Shown one piece after another: positions 23,700-35,500 of a stretch of DNA of 64,000 bases. Under the pieces are notes generated by a model that worked only from the letters and a program-made list of their open reading frames with translations, did no database searches and was not told the DNA's origin. Numbering within the stretch: the stretch's first letter is position 1; each line of letters opens with the position of its first letter. This stretch comes from Crossaster papposus. Taxonomy: Eukaryota > Echinodermata > Asteroidea > Velatida > Solasteridae. A program made the translations under genes and the position numbers. The stretch covers positions 248,001-312,000 of the forward strand of contig JBAIAA010000746.1 of assembly GCA_037893245.1 (NCBI GenBank), read 5' to 3'.

Positions 23700-26202
23700 G
23701 TTGTGTTTAGCTGCAGTTAGTTTTGAGTTTTCAACCGCGGCGACTGGAGAAGGCCGCGACTCTATTGAAACGTGTTGAACTCGGCCCTACATTATATCGC
23801 ACGCATATATAATCAAGCTGAAAAACGTGCCCCGGTGAAACGCGGAACTCTGTTGATATGGAAGTGTTCAAAAGGGACATTTTTTCATCTGATTTGTGTA
23901 ATGCAGATTTAGAACTGCGCAATTCTGACGATCTTGATCATTTTGCCACTTCATATAATAGCATTCTTAGTTCTGTTGTTCATCATCATGCACCGGTTGT
24001 GAAAAAAACTATCACTGCTCGGCCTTGCGTTCCATGGTTCAATAATGATATCAGAACGGCCAAAAAGTTGCGTAGGAAATGCGAACGTAGATGGAGAACA
24101 ACTGGGCGTCAGCACGATTTCGACTTGTTTAAGTTGAATAAAAATAATGTCATCTTTTTGATGAATAGGGCACGTCGGGTTTATTATTCTAACCTGATTA
24201 GCGAAAATAGTCATGATCAGCAGAAATTGTTTAAGCTGAGCAGGTCTCTGCTAAATCTTGACAAGTCTTTCTTGCTGCCTTTACACACGGACGACATAAC
24301 TCTCGCAAATGAGATGGGCAAATTCTTTGTTAATAAAATATCAAATATTAGGTTAAGATTGCGTAATGAGATCTGCTCACCTCTGATAACTGTTCCCATA
24401 CTTCCATTAGTTGATGGTGCCGATAGATTATCTGATTTTAGGCAACTTTCTGAAGACGATGTTTGTAAGCTAATTTTAGGCTCAAGTTAGAAATGCTGCA
24501 TCCTCGACCCTATTCCTATGAAGTTACTTACTGGGTCCTTGGACGTACTTTTGCCTGTGATAACTAGTTTAGTAAATTCATCCTTGCACATTGGTAACTT
24601 TCCAGCATGCTGGAAATCAGCAGTGGTTTTACCTTTGTTAAAAAAACCTGGTCTTGACTTACATTTTAAATTTTTTAGGCCTGTCAGTAATCTGCAATTT
24701 ATCTCTAAACTGGTTGAGAAAGCTGTGTCACTTCAACTACAGTCACATTTATCCTTGAATGGTTTATATCCTATTGCACAATCGGCTTATCGAAAGTGTC
24801 ACAGTACTGAAACTGCTCTATTAAAGGTTACAAATGATCTGTTAATGGCTATGAATAAACAACATGTTACATTATTAGTTTTACTTGATTTAAGTTCAGC
24901 TTTTGATACTTTGAATCATCACACTTTATTGAACACACTCCATTCTAAGTTTGGCATTGATGGGACTGCTCTTCTTTGGTTTAAATCTTATTTGTCTAAT
25001 AGATCTCAACAGGTCTCCATTCGTGGTAAATTGTCTCAGAAATTTGACCTCGACGGTGGTGTACCACAGAGTTCATGTTTAGGTCCCTTGTTGTTCATTT
25101 TATATACTAGTAGTTTGTTCGAAGTAGTTGAAACTCAACTCCCAAATGTTCATTGCTATGCTGATGACACGCAACTTTATCTTTCGTTTTGCCCATATGT
25201 TGCATCAAACCAGGCGTCGGCACTTTCTGCAATGGAGGGCTGTATACATGTCGTACGCAAATGGATGCTTGGCAATGGGCTGATGCTAAATGACGGTAAA
25301 ACTGAATTCATTATCTTAGGTACTCATCAACAACTAGCTAAGGTTAGTATTGATGGTATCAATATCGGAGCATCCAGGGTTTCCACTACCCCTATTGTAA
25401 GGAATCGCGGTGCCTGGTTTGATGCTAACATGACAATGGCTACTAATATAACCAAAACTTGTGCTACTGCTTTTTATTACTTACATAATATTAGACGTAT
25501 CAGGAAGTACCTATCCAGGCAATGCACCGAAACTTTAATTCATTCATTCATTTCCAGCCGATTAGATTATTGTAATAGTATCCTTTATGGATTGCCTGAT
25601 ATTCAAATTAACCAGCTGCAACGTGTTCAAAATTCCTGTGCTAGATTGGTTTGTAATGCTTTAAAGTACTGTCACATTACACCCTTGTTTATCGATTTAC
25701 ACTGGCTTCCGGTTAGGTTCAGGATCGATTTTAAAATTTTGTTAATAACTTATAAAATTTTAAATGGTCTTGCTCCCGCATACTTATGCCAACTTATCAA
25801 AAAAAAGGCATCTTCTTATTACAATCTTAGAAGTTCCATGGATGATATGCTCCTTAGTTACCCGGTGTGTCGGACTAAAATCACGCTCGGTGATAGGGCT
25901 TTTGAGTATGCTGCACCCAAATTATGGAATGCTCTACCATTAAATATTCAGAAGTCGACAAATCTTGCTGTTTTAAAAAAATCACTTAAAACACATCTTT
26001 TTACTATGGCATTTTATTGATACTGTCCTTTTGGATGAGTTGGACTAAAATCATGCTGGGTGTTATGGCATCTTAGTTTGCTGCAAATTATGGAGTAAAA
26101 TGATGTGATTAATGTTTCTGTCATGTTAATGTGTAATTTTTAAATTTGTATATTTGTAATGCGCATTTGAACATCTTTTTATGGAATTTGCGCAATATAA
26201 GT

Positions 26203-26234
<32 letters not shown>

Positions 26235-26236
26235 TG
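23700..26236 (+). mobile_element. CR1/L2-like non-LTR retrotransposon, 5' truncated
   Basis: The element contains the C-terminal coding part of a LINE followed by a short AT-rich 3' untranslated region and a (TAA)n tail at about 26200-26227. The endonuclease domain is missing, so the copy is 5' truncated. The exact 5' edge is uncertain: it lies right of an inverted-repeat element that ends near 23632. The simple-repeat tail instead of poly(A) fits CR1/L2-clade elements. Confidence 0.85.
23858..26020 (+). pseudogene. LINE reverse transcriptase with one nonsense codon
   Basis: One reading frame runs from 23858 to 26020, broken only by TAG at 24488-24490. From the downstream ATG at 24518 (500 codons) the reverse transcriptase core is complete: FRPVSN near residue 53, LLDLSSAFD with D124 and D130 (motif A), GVPQSSCLGP at 181-190 (motif B; most relatives have G where the first S stands), and YADD at 214-217 (motif C). 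The C-terminal part ends with the CR1/L2-type APKLWNALP block. The upstream piece carries the linker between endonuclease and reverse transcriptase. The low decay suggests a fairly recent insertion. Confidence 0.88.
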
Positions 26237-26981
26237 CCTTGCCGGCCGAATTTTGGCAAGAAAATAATTAGAGGAGTTATTGAGGATACAGGGACACTTG
26301 TCCCTGTTAACATTACAATATTGCGATCATTTTGAAGGTTGGTTCTGCAGCCGTAAACATGCCCCTCCCCATAGCGTTGGGCCATAACGCACAGACTGGG
26401 TAAATGCCGATTATGCGGCGATAAGAAACTGACCAAACACGCTGAAAAACGCTGATGTACATGTACATGTACCTGGCCGTACGTACGTGCGAGCTCCGAG
26501 CAAAACGGAGCTGCCTGAAAAATGACGGATTTTCCATAAACCTGTCGGCAAATTCACAAAAATATCGTGACCACAAGAAAAGGATTCTAAGGCCTTTCGC
26601 TGCTCGGGTCTAAAATCTTCGAGGGGTAATATTTTCGCTGCAGAATTCAAACAACACGACAGATTCTCGGACGATAGACGACGCTAAATATCCGCCATTT
26701 TGTCCTAAAATGTCAAGCTGCAAATAAGTAACTGCATCTAATTTGATGACGTCGGGATTCAACCGCGTTGTGATTGGACACTCCACATCTTAGCCCCGCC
26801 TATACTTATCTGTATTCGCATACGAGGTCATGCGCTAGAAATGTGTCGCAAAATATAGGAAAAACATAAGATTTAAAAAATGGTTTATTCAAGGCGCAAA
26901 AGTGGCTTTAGTTGATTTGCATAAATAGTGGCCGTGTGAGGTCGCTGTTCGCGCTGTATCTTTGCACCACAGACATACAGG
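26237..26981. other. spacer with helicase fragment only
   Basis: Besides the helicase remnant at 26480-26650 I see only a TGTACATGTACATGTAC run near 26455. Confidence 0.4.
26480..26650 (-). pseudogene. RecQ-like helicase N-terminal fragment with frameshift
   Basis: Minus-strand translation gives LEDFRPEQRKALESF, then G-H-D-I-F-V-N-LPTG, the pattern before and into a RecQ-type Walker A motif. Right after LPTG the frame slips by one base; the other frame continues Y-GKSVIFQAAP. The fragment ends within about 60 bases. RecQ-like fragments of this kind are often dispersed in marine invertebrate genomes. It is not a working gene. Confidence 0.55.
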
Positions 26982-27220
26982 GCCTTTTCGAAACCTTTGC
27001 TTCGTCTTCGGCTTTGGCTTCGCCTCCGAATTCCGAATTACTGAGAAGCAAATAGAAATTAAAGCAAATATAAATAGTCTAACCTTTGGGTTCATATCAG
27101 TAAATTGAATGTTTCTGAAGCACAACAGGCATCAAAATGTGGCAGGGAATCTCGCAATTGGGAATCTAAAATCGCCTCAAGCCAAAGACGAAAACGAAGC
27201 AAGGGATTCGAAAGGCCCAT
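26982..27220. repeat. GGGCCTTTTCGAAACC-ended MITE
   Basis: GGGCCTTTTCGAAACCTTTG at the left and the inverted AAGGGATTCGAAAGGCCC at the right define a 239-bp element. A related start (GGGGCCTTTTCGAATCCC) occurs at 60089. Confidence 0.75.
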
Positions 27221-27393
27221 AGGCCGAGTTCGGGCGGTCCGTTCTTGACACGCGTAACTTGTTCTTGCAAAACCCTGGTGGATAGGTGGTGTGTGTTCTT
27301 GTTCCGAGTGCAATGTTCACGGGTCGCGTTCCCGCCGTTCGAGCGTAAGAACAGAGTTCGCGTGTCAAGAACAGACCGCCCGAACTCGGCCAG
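27221..27393. repeat. GGCCGAGTTCGGGCGGTC-ended MITE
   Basis: The ends GGCCGAGTTCGGGCGGTC and GACCGCCCGAACTCGGCC are inverted, and GTTCTTGACACGCG / CGCGTGTCAAGAAC extends each. The element directly abuts the previous one. Confidence 0.85.
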
Positions 27394-27557
27394 TAACACA
27401 TAGACCGCCAGGTCCTATTTAAAACTACATGATGATTTCGTGATTTCGCGGCGCCCGACTAAAATACCAACTATGGGCAAATTTAGCCCTCGGTATAGGG
27501 AATTTGTACACACCCGAACTGTTCTAGTCAAATAATTATATGAAAGCATTTATCGAT

Positions 27558-27795
27558 TTAACCAGTTCCGGATGACGTATATAAACGCAAACATTTTCCC
27601 AAATTTAAAACGGATGACGCATAAACACGCCAAGTTCAAGTTCGGAAATGTATGTCAGCAGCGCGCAAGGCCGGAAATGCGTGGGTGTGCTTCCTGGCAC
27701 TATCACACTGAACCCGCTTCGGATCGAGTTTCGTTAAAAATAATCCCGCCCGTCGGCTCGGCGATGTTAAAATAATCCCGGCGCGAACAGGTTAA
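27558..27795 (+). repeat. TTAA-flanked MITE family C, copy 1
   Basis: TTAA-CCAGTTCCGG starts and GGCGCGAACAGG-TTAA ends it. Interior markers are GGATGACGCATAAACACG and GCCGGAAATGCGTGG. Confidence 0.85.
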
Positions 27796-28325
27796 AAGAA
27801 AATTACATAGGGTTATACCATAGGCCATGTAGATTAAGCATATCCAGTGTCAACTTTCAAATAAAGACTTTTAGGCTCATTTTTGTGTTGAGCGCGTTGC
27901 CCGGTATGCGCACAGAACGTAATGAGCGCGCGGGGCGTTGCCCGTCGAACGAAAGATAGTGTACACGATTATACGAACGCGGGTTGCACGATAGGCGCGT
28001 AATTATACGCTCTTTGCTTTTTATAGCTACACGCGCATGCCGTGCAGCCTACGCGTTGTTTTGCCCATACTTTGCAAATCACGGTTTTGTTTTTTTTGCA
28101 CACGACTGGCGGTCTATAGGTTAGGGCTGTTTATATGTCTGTGGAACGCCTGTCTATGTGTTTGCACCGCGCGCGTATATTTTTTTTACACCGCAGCGAA
28201 GGGTTTATTGTCGTAACACTGGCAATTCCACTCTTGAAAGGAGACTCACGAATACGAAGTACAGTGTACACAGCGCGCGCGAAAACATACGATCGTGTAT
28301 GTACGCACATCCACATGCACATTAT

Positions 28326-28468
28326 ACAATTGTTGCCTGCTGTGACATGGTCCATGGCGTTTTGTACACCCGAGGGGGCAAATGGCACCCGAGGCGAAGC
28401 CGAGGGTGCCATTTGCCCCCGAGGGTGTACAAAACGCCATGGACCATATCACAGCAGGCAACAATTGT
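28326..28468. repeat. 143-bp hairpin
   Basis: Arms of about 65 bp (ACAATTGTTGCCTGCTGTGA and its reverse complement at the ends) meet at CGAGGCGAAGCCGAG. A partial repeat of the tip, TTACAGCAGGCAAGAATTGT, follows at 28492. Confidence 0.85.
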
Positions 28469-28513
28469 TTTGTTATACCACGGTAATAGATTACAGCAGG
28501 CAAGAATTGTTTG

Positions 28514-28687
28514 TTATGGGTCCGTTCCCGTTGCGGTGCAAAATTGCCGAAGTAGTCGCACTGAATGTTCCGTGTTTTTCTTCGTACTGGCGCTGTCTTG
28601 CTCAAAAATCAAATTTCTGATCTCCTCTTTTGAACGAGACAGAAATCGCTTCTTTGGAGGTGACTTAATGCTGTCGTCTGCCGACAT
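28514..28687 (-). pseudogene. N-terminal fragment resembling DUF3504/KCTD1-like (Crypton-derived) proteins
   Basis: From ATG at 28687 the minus strand reads MSADDSIKSPPKKRFLSR, then a helix SKEEIRNLIFEQDSAST and SVRLLRQFC. The pattern R-F-L-S-x-S-x-x-E-[IL] followed by D-S-x-x-T-x-x-x-T and a V-R-x-x-x-x-F-C turn resembles the start of dispersed DUF3504-type tyrosine-recombinase-like genes. The frame stops near 28514, next to hairpin repeats, so only a 5' piece remains. The assignment is from pattern memory. Confidence 0.35.
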
Positions 28688-29904
28688 TACGGAGAAAATA
28701 AGGCAAAATTGGAACAGAAAAAAAGCAGACGAACAGCATAAACGAAAGCCGGTGTAAACAACAATGGCGGTCGTCAATCGTTGCCGAAAGTGCTAACTTC
28801 ACTGTTCCCTGTTTACATCGCACAGGAACGTACATCAATTTACGTAGTACCAGCTAATATAACACAGCACCTTGTCAAAGGTTGCTAGACTCTAATATCA
28901 GTCGCTTCCATGGTATTTATCACAGAAATGGCCGGCCAGGCTATGCGCTAGCGTGTAAAAGAAAATTTCGCGGCCTGGAAAAAGAAAGTTCATGTACCCC
29001 GTGGGGTACATGAACTCATGTACCACGCGTACTCAGCGTACATCACTCATACCATGCTCATACATCGGCACACTCGGATACATGCGTTTTTGTGGCATGT
29101 CACGTGAACGCTTCTCGACCAATAAAAATTCACAATCTATTGCCGTGGTATAACAATGTACATTGTACAATTAACGTAAAGCTAGCTGAATTATAGCTCC
29201 ATGGCTAAATTCGTTTTCCTTGCTCTATGGCTGAACTACGCCCATGGCTGAACTGAGTCGAGCACGATGAATATTGGTTTGAAAAATTAAGATTTGTGGC
29301 CACCGTGTATGTATGCCCTGAATAAATAAACGAAATGAAATTAAACTATTGTTTATGAAGTATAATTCACAAGCTGGCTGTATGCATCAGGACGGATCCA
29401 TCCAGGATTTTCAAAAAGGAGGGGTCAGGGGCATTTTCATTTTTTTTTTTTTGTACACTGTCTTTGTATTTGTTGTGGTTTCATGGCCAAATAAATAATA
29501 AATAATACAAACGTATGTGTAATATGATAATATCGAAAACCGCGTCTTGCGCCCTCAGCGCTGCAACTAGTGCCAGCCTACTGAACGTATTCGTAGTCTT
29601 GTTACAAGGCTGTAATGAAGAGTGAACCCTTCGCTGCGGTGTAAAAAAAATATACGCGCACCGCGCGCTATGAGCGCGCGCAAGCTAGCATGCATATTCA
29701 GCACGCGTGGGATGTATTTCTGGACAGATAACGACAGACGGATAACGACGAACGCGCCTTGACAGAGGCTAGGTATGGCGATATCAATGAGTCCGGAAAG
29801 ACTGAAATCCACACATAAAAGAAAATGTCAACTCCAGCTAGGATATCTATTGGGTGTACATGTTTATGTCCCTCTCTCCCCAAGTCTGGCAACAGTCGGG
29901 GGCC
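28688..29904. other. spacer, no gene recognised
   Basis: There is a hairpin AGTTCATGTACCCC/GGGGTACATGAACT at 28987-29015. A 40-bp segment near 29625-29665 is an inverted copy of 28175-28210 (TTTTTTTTACACCGCAGCGA). No gene. Confidence 0.4.
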
Positions 29905-30175
29905 AGGGGGCGATAATTTTATCTGCAGGTAGGTTGGTACATTTATTAGCCAATCAGAACACAGATGGTGTTGACGTCATCGATGATGTTAGAGTTGTCT
30001 GGGATCTGACTAGAGTTAGGGGTTAGGGCATAGAGAAAGGAATTTTCTCTATGGTTAGGGTTAGGGTTAATTTGTCCCAGACAACTCTAACATCATCGAT
30101 GACGTCAACATCATCTGTGTTCTGATTGGCCAATGTACCAACCTACCTGCAGAAAATATTATCGCGGCCGGCGGG
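29905..30175. repeat. inverted-repeat element with telomere-like centre
   Basis: Arms of about 110 bp (TCTGCAGGTAGGTTGGTACA, then TTGACGTCATCGATGATG) are inverted around 30,040. The loop has GGTTAGGGTTAGGGTTA and a small hairpin GAGAAAGGAATTTTCTC. Confidence 0.85.
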
Positions 30176-30581
30176 CATCAACGACTACAAAAGGCTGCAG
30201 CAATGAATTAAGATTCGTTTAATATATCACATTCTGACCTAAACCACTATAAACTTATACTAGATAGTATTCATTTGTGCAAGGTCATCAAGGTCAAGGA
30301 CCCAAATAACTGCCAAATAAAAAGTTTGATTTTATACATTTGGAACTTTCATGAATATGGTTTGTTTCAGTAAATTTCATCCATGGGGTACATGTACTAC
30401 CCCTTTCACGGCCCTTCCCCAGAGGTAATATAATGTTAAATTTATTGTTTAACAATAATCATCTTTTAATCATCAAGTAATTTCATCTTTTATTTTTATA
30501 CCAGCGCATTCTTATATGAGCCAGTTCGAGACGGCGGTTTCGTAGCTCATAGAAAAGTGCACACATACATTGTAAACAAGG

Positions 30582-30824
30582 TTTAAAGGTGGGATAGACC
30601 ATTGGAAATTGCTTGAATTATCATAAATGGGTGGATTTGGGGGGTTGTATTTTATAGTAAATATCGTTTAACTGACCTGTCCGAAGTTTTACAATCATGG
30701 AGGCTAAGAAAAGCAAGAAAAATGGCATTCGTTTTCAACCGGCGTCGGGCAGTTGTTCTTATATTTTTCGCGATCGCCGTCTCGCGATCGTGAATTTTAT
30801 AAAATTGTGTGTATCCTACCTTTA
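30582..30824 (+). repeat. TTAA-flanked MITE family A, internally deleted
   Basis: TTAA-AGGTGGGATAGACCATTGG starts it and GTGTATCCTACCT-TTAG ends it. The usual right half with the GATATC block is missing. Confidence 0.8.
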
Positions 30825-31215
30825 GGTATGTATGTATAAATGGTGTATCCTATTTAATGTCATAAAAGAAAGAAATAAAACAGACAAAAAGGCAATAAAT
30901 GCTGAGCCCCACATTAATGCAAACTACTGCATTTTATTATGTACATGGACTACAGCCAGAGTAGCAAGACTCAAACACAAATGCTGACAAAATAATCATT
31001 GTGAAAAACAATAATTGTCATGTAAAGCTACTAAGCAAACGTTAAGACATAATTCAATTTGATGTTCAATGATGATTGAAACACAAATAGTTATTAGGTC
31101 CTTTTCATTAACGAGGGCATTATTTTCTATTTGTATTCAACTTGCACATTATTGTGTACATCACACACTTTATATTTACACAAAAAGGGTGCAGGTCGCC
31201 ATAAAGCCACCTGCG

Positions 31216-31545
31216 TGTTAAATTTGAATAACATCTGGTACAACGACTTGCTCAACATGTTTGGCACATTTTAACGTTGAATTCCCCAGACTAAAGACAC
31301 TGTTGCTATATCACGTGATTCGGGACAAGCTCTAGTGTAGTCATCGCTTGGCACCAATGCATTGTTCACAATGGGTGAGAGTGGCACAAAGACACCAGAC
31401 TATTCCGGAACTGGTGGTTGCTAGCGTGAATGCTTGCCCCGAATCACGTGATATAGCAACAGCGTCTTTGGTCTGGGGAATTCAAAGTTAAAATGTGCCA
31501 AGCTGTGTGGGCAAGTCAGTGTACCAGATGTTATTTGAATTTAAC
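31216..31545. repeat. inverted-repeat element
   Basis: GTTAAATTTGAATAACATCT at the left is inverted at the right end. Each arm continues with GGCACATTTTAAC and a TATATCACGTGATTCGGG block that contains a palindromic CACGTG. Non-coding. Confidence 0.85.
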
Positions 31546-32521
31546 TCGGGGTCACGCGCAAAGGGCTTATTCATCTAAATGCTGCAGTGATAGACCATCA
31601 AAAAAAAAAGTTTTTTTATGGGATTGCATGGATCCCTTTGAAAGATCTATCATAATTCTTGTAAAAATTTACTTACAAATGTATTAGCATGTTCAATTAT
31701 GTCTGAACAGAAAATTAAACAAAACTTGTTAAAGAAAAGAACAAAAAAGACAACAAATAGTATCAGTTGAGACATTTTCGCAAAAAAGCTGAAAAACAAA
31801 ATTCTATCCAAATATTTACATTTATATAGATCCTTAATTTGGTTGTATATGTTTCATCTGAAACAAAAAACATTCATAAATACCTTAGACAGTTTAGCTT
31901 TTGCTATTGGTCAAGAGCCCATCACATTGGCAGTTAAACGACCTGTTAAATGGGGCCAACGTGGTGTTAATCTCAGACTATGAAATCTGAACTCATTGAC
32001 AGTAGTTACGTGAGAGGGTTTTAACCAATAGGAAAAAGGCATCTGATTTTCATATCACACCGGCTTTAAACTGTTTTTCAGGTGTCGCATGAAATTTGGT
32101 TGCTGCGAAATCCCTTACCCTGTTTTTGGTTGAAATACTACCAACATAATTGTAGCGCCGCGGACGCCAGTATTAGTGGACAATGCGCTTGTAAATATAA
32201 TATCCATTATTATTATTATTATTAAATCGGTATTTCACAGTTCTAAAATTCAAACTGCACCGGCAACGGTGCGTTCTGCTTCACATCATCACTCGACTCG
32301 CGTAGTACGCGCCACCTTGCATTCAAGGATATTTTATTCCAATATCCATGATTTCAGCGCACTCACGCGAGGCACACAATGACAAATAACTGAAGGGTAT
32401 TTTTAAAACAAGTTCACAAAACTGTTGAACAAAATAGTTCGAAATGTATACATTTGTACTTGTTTTGACTTTTTGACAGAAAGGTATTTACAAATGGGAA
32501 CAAAATAATATGTGCTGAGCA
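31546..32521. other. spacer, no gene recognised
   Basis: AT-rich. There is a short (ATT)n run near 32205-32225. Nothing else. Confidence 0.4.
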
Positions 32522-32758
32522 GGGCCCCAATTTCATGGCTCTGCTTACTGTAGCAGGACATTATGTGCTTACGGTAAGCGTATTTAACGGAATAGCGTGG
32601 AATTTTTGCTTCTGCGCGCGCGTGCGTACGTCCCACAACTAAGGATTCTGTATGTGCTTTAATACAGGGTTAGCGCCGATTTATTCTATTAGCGCAGTTA
32701 GCGCAAAATGCTTATCGTAAGCGCATAATTCTGTGGTTAACAGAGCCATTGGGGCCCC
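32522..32758. repeat. GGGCCCAATTTC-ended inverted-repeat element, copy 2
   Basis: GGGCCCCAATTTCATGGCTC and its inverted partner enclose TTAGCG-rich sequence as in 23376-23632. Confidence 0.75.
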
Positions 32759-33010
32759 TGGTTTTAAACAGTTATGTTTAAAATCAGGGCAACACAGATA
32801 GTAGCCGAGCCCCTCCCCCCTTCCTGGTTTTAAAGATGTCATATACTTGTGGTGCATTTTTCATATCATTTAAATCAGCAACATTTCTCAAAATCTACAG
32901 GAATGGTGCTTGACAACTAACCCGATTAACCTTTAGCTCTGTAAATTGCTGTATAATCTGAGATTTCAATTTTAAACCCAATTGAAATTTCCAAAAATGC
33001 GTCTCTGTCG

Positions 33011-33311
33011 TTAAAGGGATCATATATGTTTGGTAATTACTCCAAAAATGTGTGGAAATTAAAACTTACTTGGTAAGAAGTACAGCAGCTTTGTATAGTA
33101 TAATGCATTTTTAGAAACCTTTTACTTCGCAGTACTGCGGTTATTAAAAAAAAAATCACTTTTTATCCCAACAAAATTGAAGCTGATGAAGGTTACTGCA
33201 GTGACGTTTCTTAGATTGTGTATTCCAATGCAGATTATTCTTCCTGCGTGGACATAATAACCGCTCCAGAATTTCGCTACCACCTTTTGAAAACGTATAC
33301 GATCCCTTTAA
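33011..33311 (-). repeat. TTAA-flanked MITE family B, copy 1
   Basis: TTAA-AGGGATCATATATG at one end and ACGTATACGATCCCT-TTAA at the other. Interior markers are GCAGTGACG and TGCAGATTATTCTTCCTGCG. Confidence 0.85.
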
Positions 33312-33657
33312 TATACTATTCTCACCTTTCTCCGGTCAATTTTGTTTAACTTAAAAGTTATCTATGTAATTATAACTGCTTGCGAAGCTGTTCAAAAAGT
33401 AAAGATTTTATTTTCCTAAATGACGCAATCTTTTGATTAAAGTGATGAAAACATGTGCGTGGTTAAAAAACTTTAAAGAATAAACCGGTAATACAGCTGC
33501 TTATTGAAGACATCCAAACACCTTTCTATTTTAACGATGTTATGATCTTTAAAGGAAATATACAGCGTACACCATTTGCAAACATAAAACAAAAAAGCCC
33601 AATTTATTATGAAAAAACGTTACTGGACTGTTAGGGAATGGCAGTCTGAAGCATTCT

Positions 33658-33901
33658 GGGGCCAATTTCATAGAGCTGTTAAGCACACACACAAATTTGC
33701 TTAGCATCAAAATTCTTCCTTGTCAAAAATAGGGTTACAAACCAAATTTGTAGGCAACATATTGTTTCCGACTTATATTCAGTTGGTTTTTGCTTAGCAT
33801 GAAATGCACATAGAGTTTAGGTGGCAACCCGTTATTTCTGAGCAAGACTTTTTGGTGCTTAAGCACATTTTTGTGCTTAACAGCTCTATGAAATTGGCCC
33901 C
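33658..33901. repeat. GGGGCCAATTTCAT-ended MITE (family D)
   Basis: GGGGCCAATTTCATAGAGCT and AGCTCTATGAAATTGGCCCC are perfect inverted ends. Subterminal GTTAAGCAC blocks are also inverted. Confidence 0.9.
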
Positions 33902-34148
33902 TGTAAAACCATGGCTCCTGGTGTGCTGACATTTCCAAATAAAGTGGTATTTTTATATGAATATCCAACGCTGGTAGCCAACCAGTATTGGAAAAAAAAA
34001 CCTGATTTAAAAAAAATACTGCTCCAAATTTGTAATACTTTTTGGTTATTCCGCATTTGGTTTCCAATTGATTTTACACCTGTGATGGACTACAACTGAT
34101 TCTCTGACCTTAAAATTCCTCAACTTCTACAAGTGTCTCCATTTCATC

Positions 34149-34527
34149 TTAAAGGGATCGTATACGTTCGGTAATTGGAACCCACTGTTTGTTTCAATCC
34201 TATATAGTTATAAAACTAACCTGTACAAATTTCATTTCAAAAGGTGGTAGCGATTTGGAGATATTGCCGAAATTCTGGAGCGGTTTTGTCCACGCAGGAA
34301 GAATAATCTGCATTGGAATACACACTCTGAAAAACGTCACTGCAGTAACGCTTCTAAGATTCAAATCTTTAGGGATAAAAAGTGATATCTTTTTCCATAA
34401 CCGCAGTACTTCGAAGTAAAGTTTCTAAAAATGCATTATACTATCCAAAGCTGCTGTACTTCTTACCAAGTAAGTTTGTATTGCCATAATATTTGGAGTA
34501 ATTACCAAACGTATACGATCCCTTTAA
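34149..34527 (+). repeat. TTAA-flanked MITE family B, copy 2
   Basis: TTAA-AGGGATCGTATACG and CGTATACGATCCCT-TTAA are perfect ends. The interior matches 33011-33311 in inverse orientation. Confidence 0.9.
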
Positions 34528-34828
34528 GTAGGGTCCAGGAACTTGACTACAAGAACATGATTGATTTTCTTGTTTTTTTCCCAGCATCTACGAACCCAAA
34601 ACTTCAAATAAGTCAGTGTAACAATATTTGCTACAACATACTAACCCCCCAAATATCTAAAAAGTACAGCCAAAGTGCAAATGATATACATTCCCTTTCA
34701 AAGATAATACACAATATTTGCTTTGTCATTTTCAATGTTGCAATGGATGAACTTGAGCGAGGAAGGGGTTAGTATTCTATAGCAAATATTGTTACACTTG
34801 TATTGCTCGTGACATGTTTATCGGTCAC

Positions 34829-34889
34829 CTGTTTTGAATCGCGGAAAAACTTTGCGTTATATACGTCAACCGACGCGAACTGGTTAAAG
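34829..34889 (-). repeat. family C fragment
   Basis: AACTTTGCGTTATATACGTC followed by CGACGCGAACTGG-TTAA is one end of family C. Confidence 0.7.
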
Positions 34890-35500
34890 CTCTCCCTAAG
34901 TGTAATAAAAATCACACTTGCTTATAAATACACAGCCATTTTTAACTGCAGGAGAAAGCCCTATATGGAGCACCGCTATACCGATTATTCAGCTATATCG
35001 AACACACGATCATTGGCTCCCAATTTTTGTATCCAAACACACCAAACTTTGTTGTTGAAAATTATGTCAACAGATTTTTAGAAATCCACTGAGTACATTG
35101 TATATCAAACGCTATTAAGGCCGTGTTTAATTCCAAAATTCAAACGACTGGTGCTCAATATTAAAAAGTGACGATTGGCTATTATTTCCTTAATGAATTA
35201 ATGAATAGAAGGGACCGGAAAAGCTAACCGTTGCTTTAGAGTTTGGTGTGATAAAAGAAGGTGCACTTGAAGTAGGCTACAAAAGGGCGCTATTTACAAA
35301 GACAGGCAGGTGATGGACCGGCGGCTAACGATTGCTATACTAAAATGATCGATACACTGAACTAAATCTGTGGATTAGTTATAGCAGCGTTCCACTGTAG
35401 TACTCTATAACCATGACGACGAAGGAAAGTTATACCCCATACTGAACGGCGGCTTAGTCATGCTGTTGCCGTCGGCGACATAAAGCAAAGACCCAAGAAG

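Noticed and set aside
28158-28757. A 199-codon plus-strand frame
   Set aside because: It runs through a hairpin and antisense to the DUF3504-like fragment, and has no recognisable domain.
33735-34067. A 110-codon minus-strand frame
   Set aside because: It lies mostly within the family D inverted-repeat element at 33658-33901.
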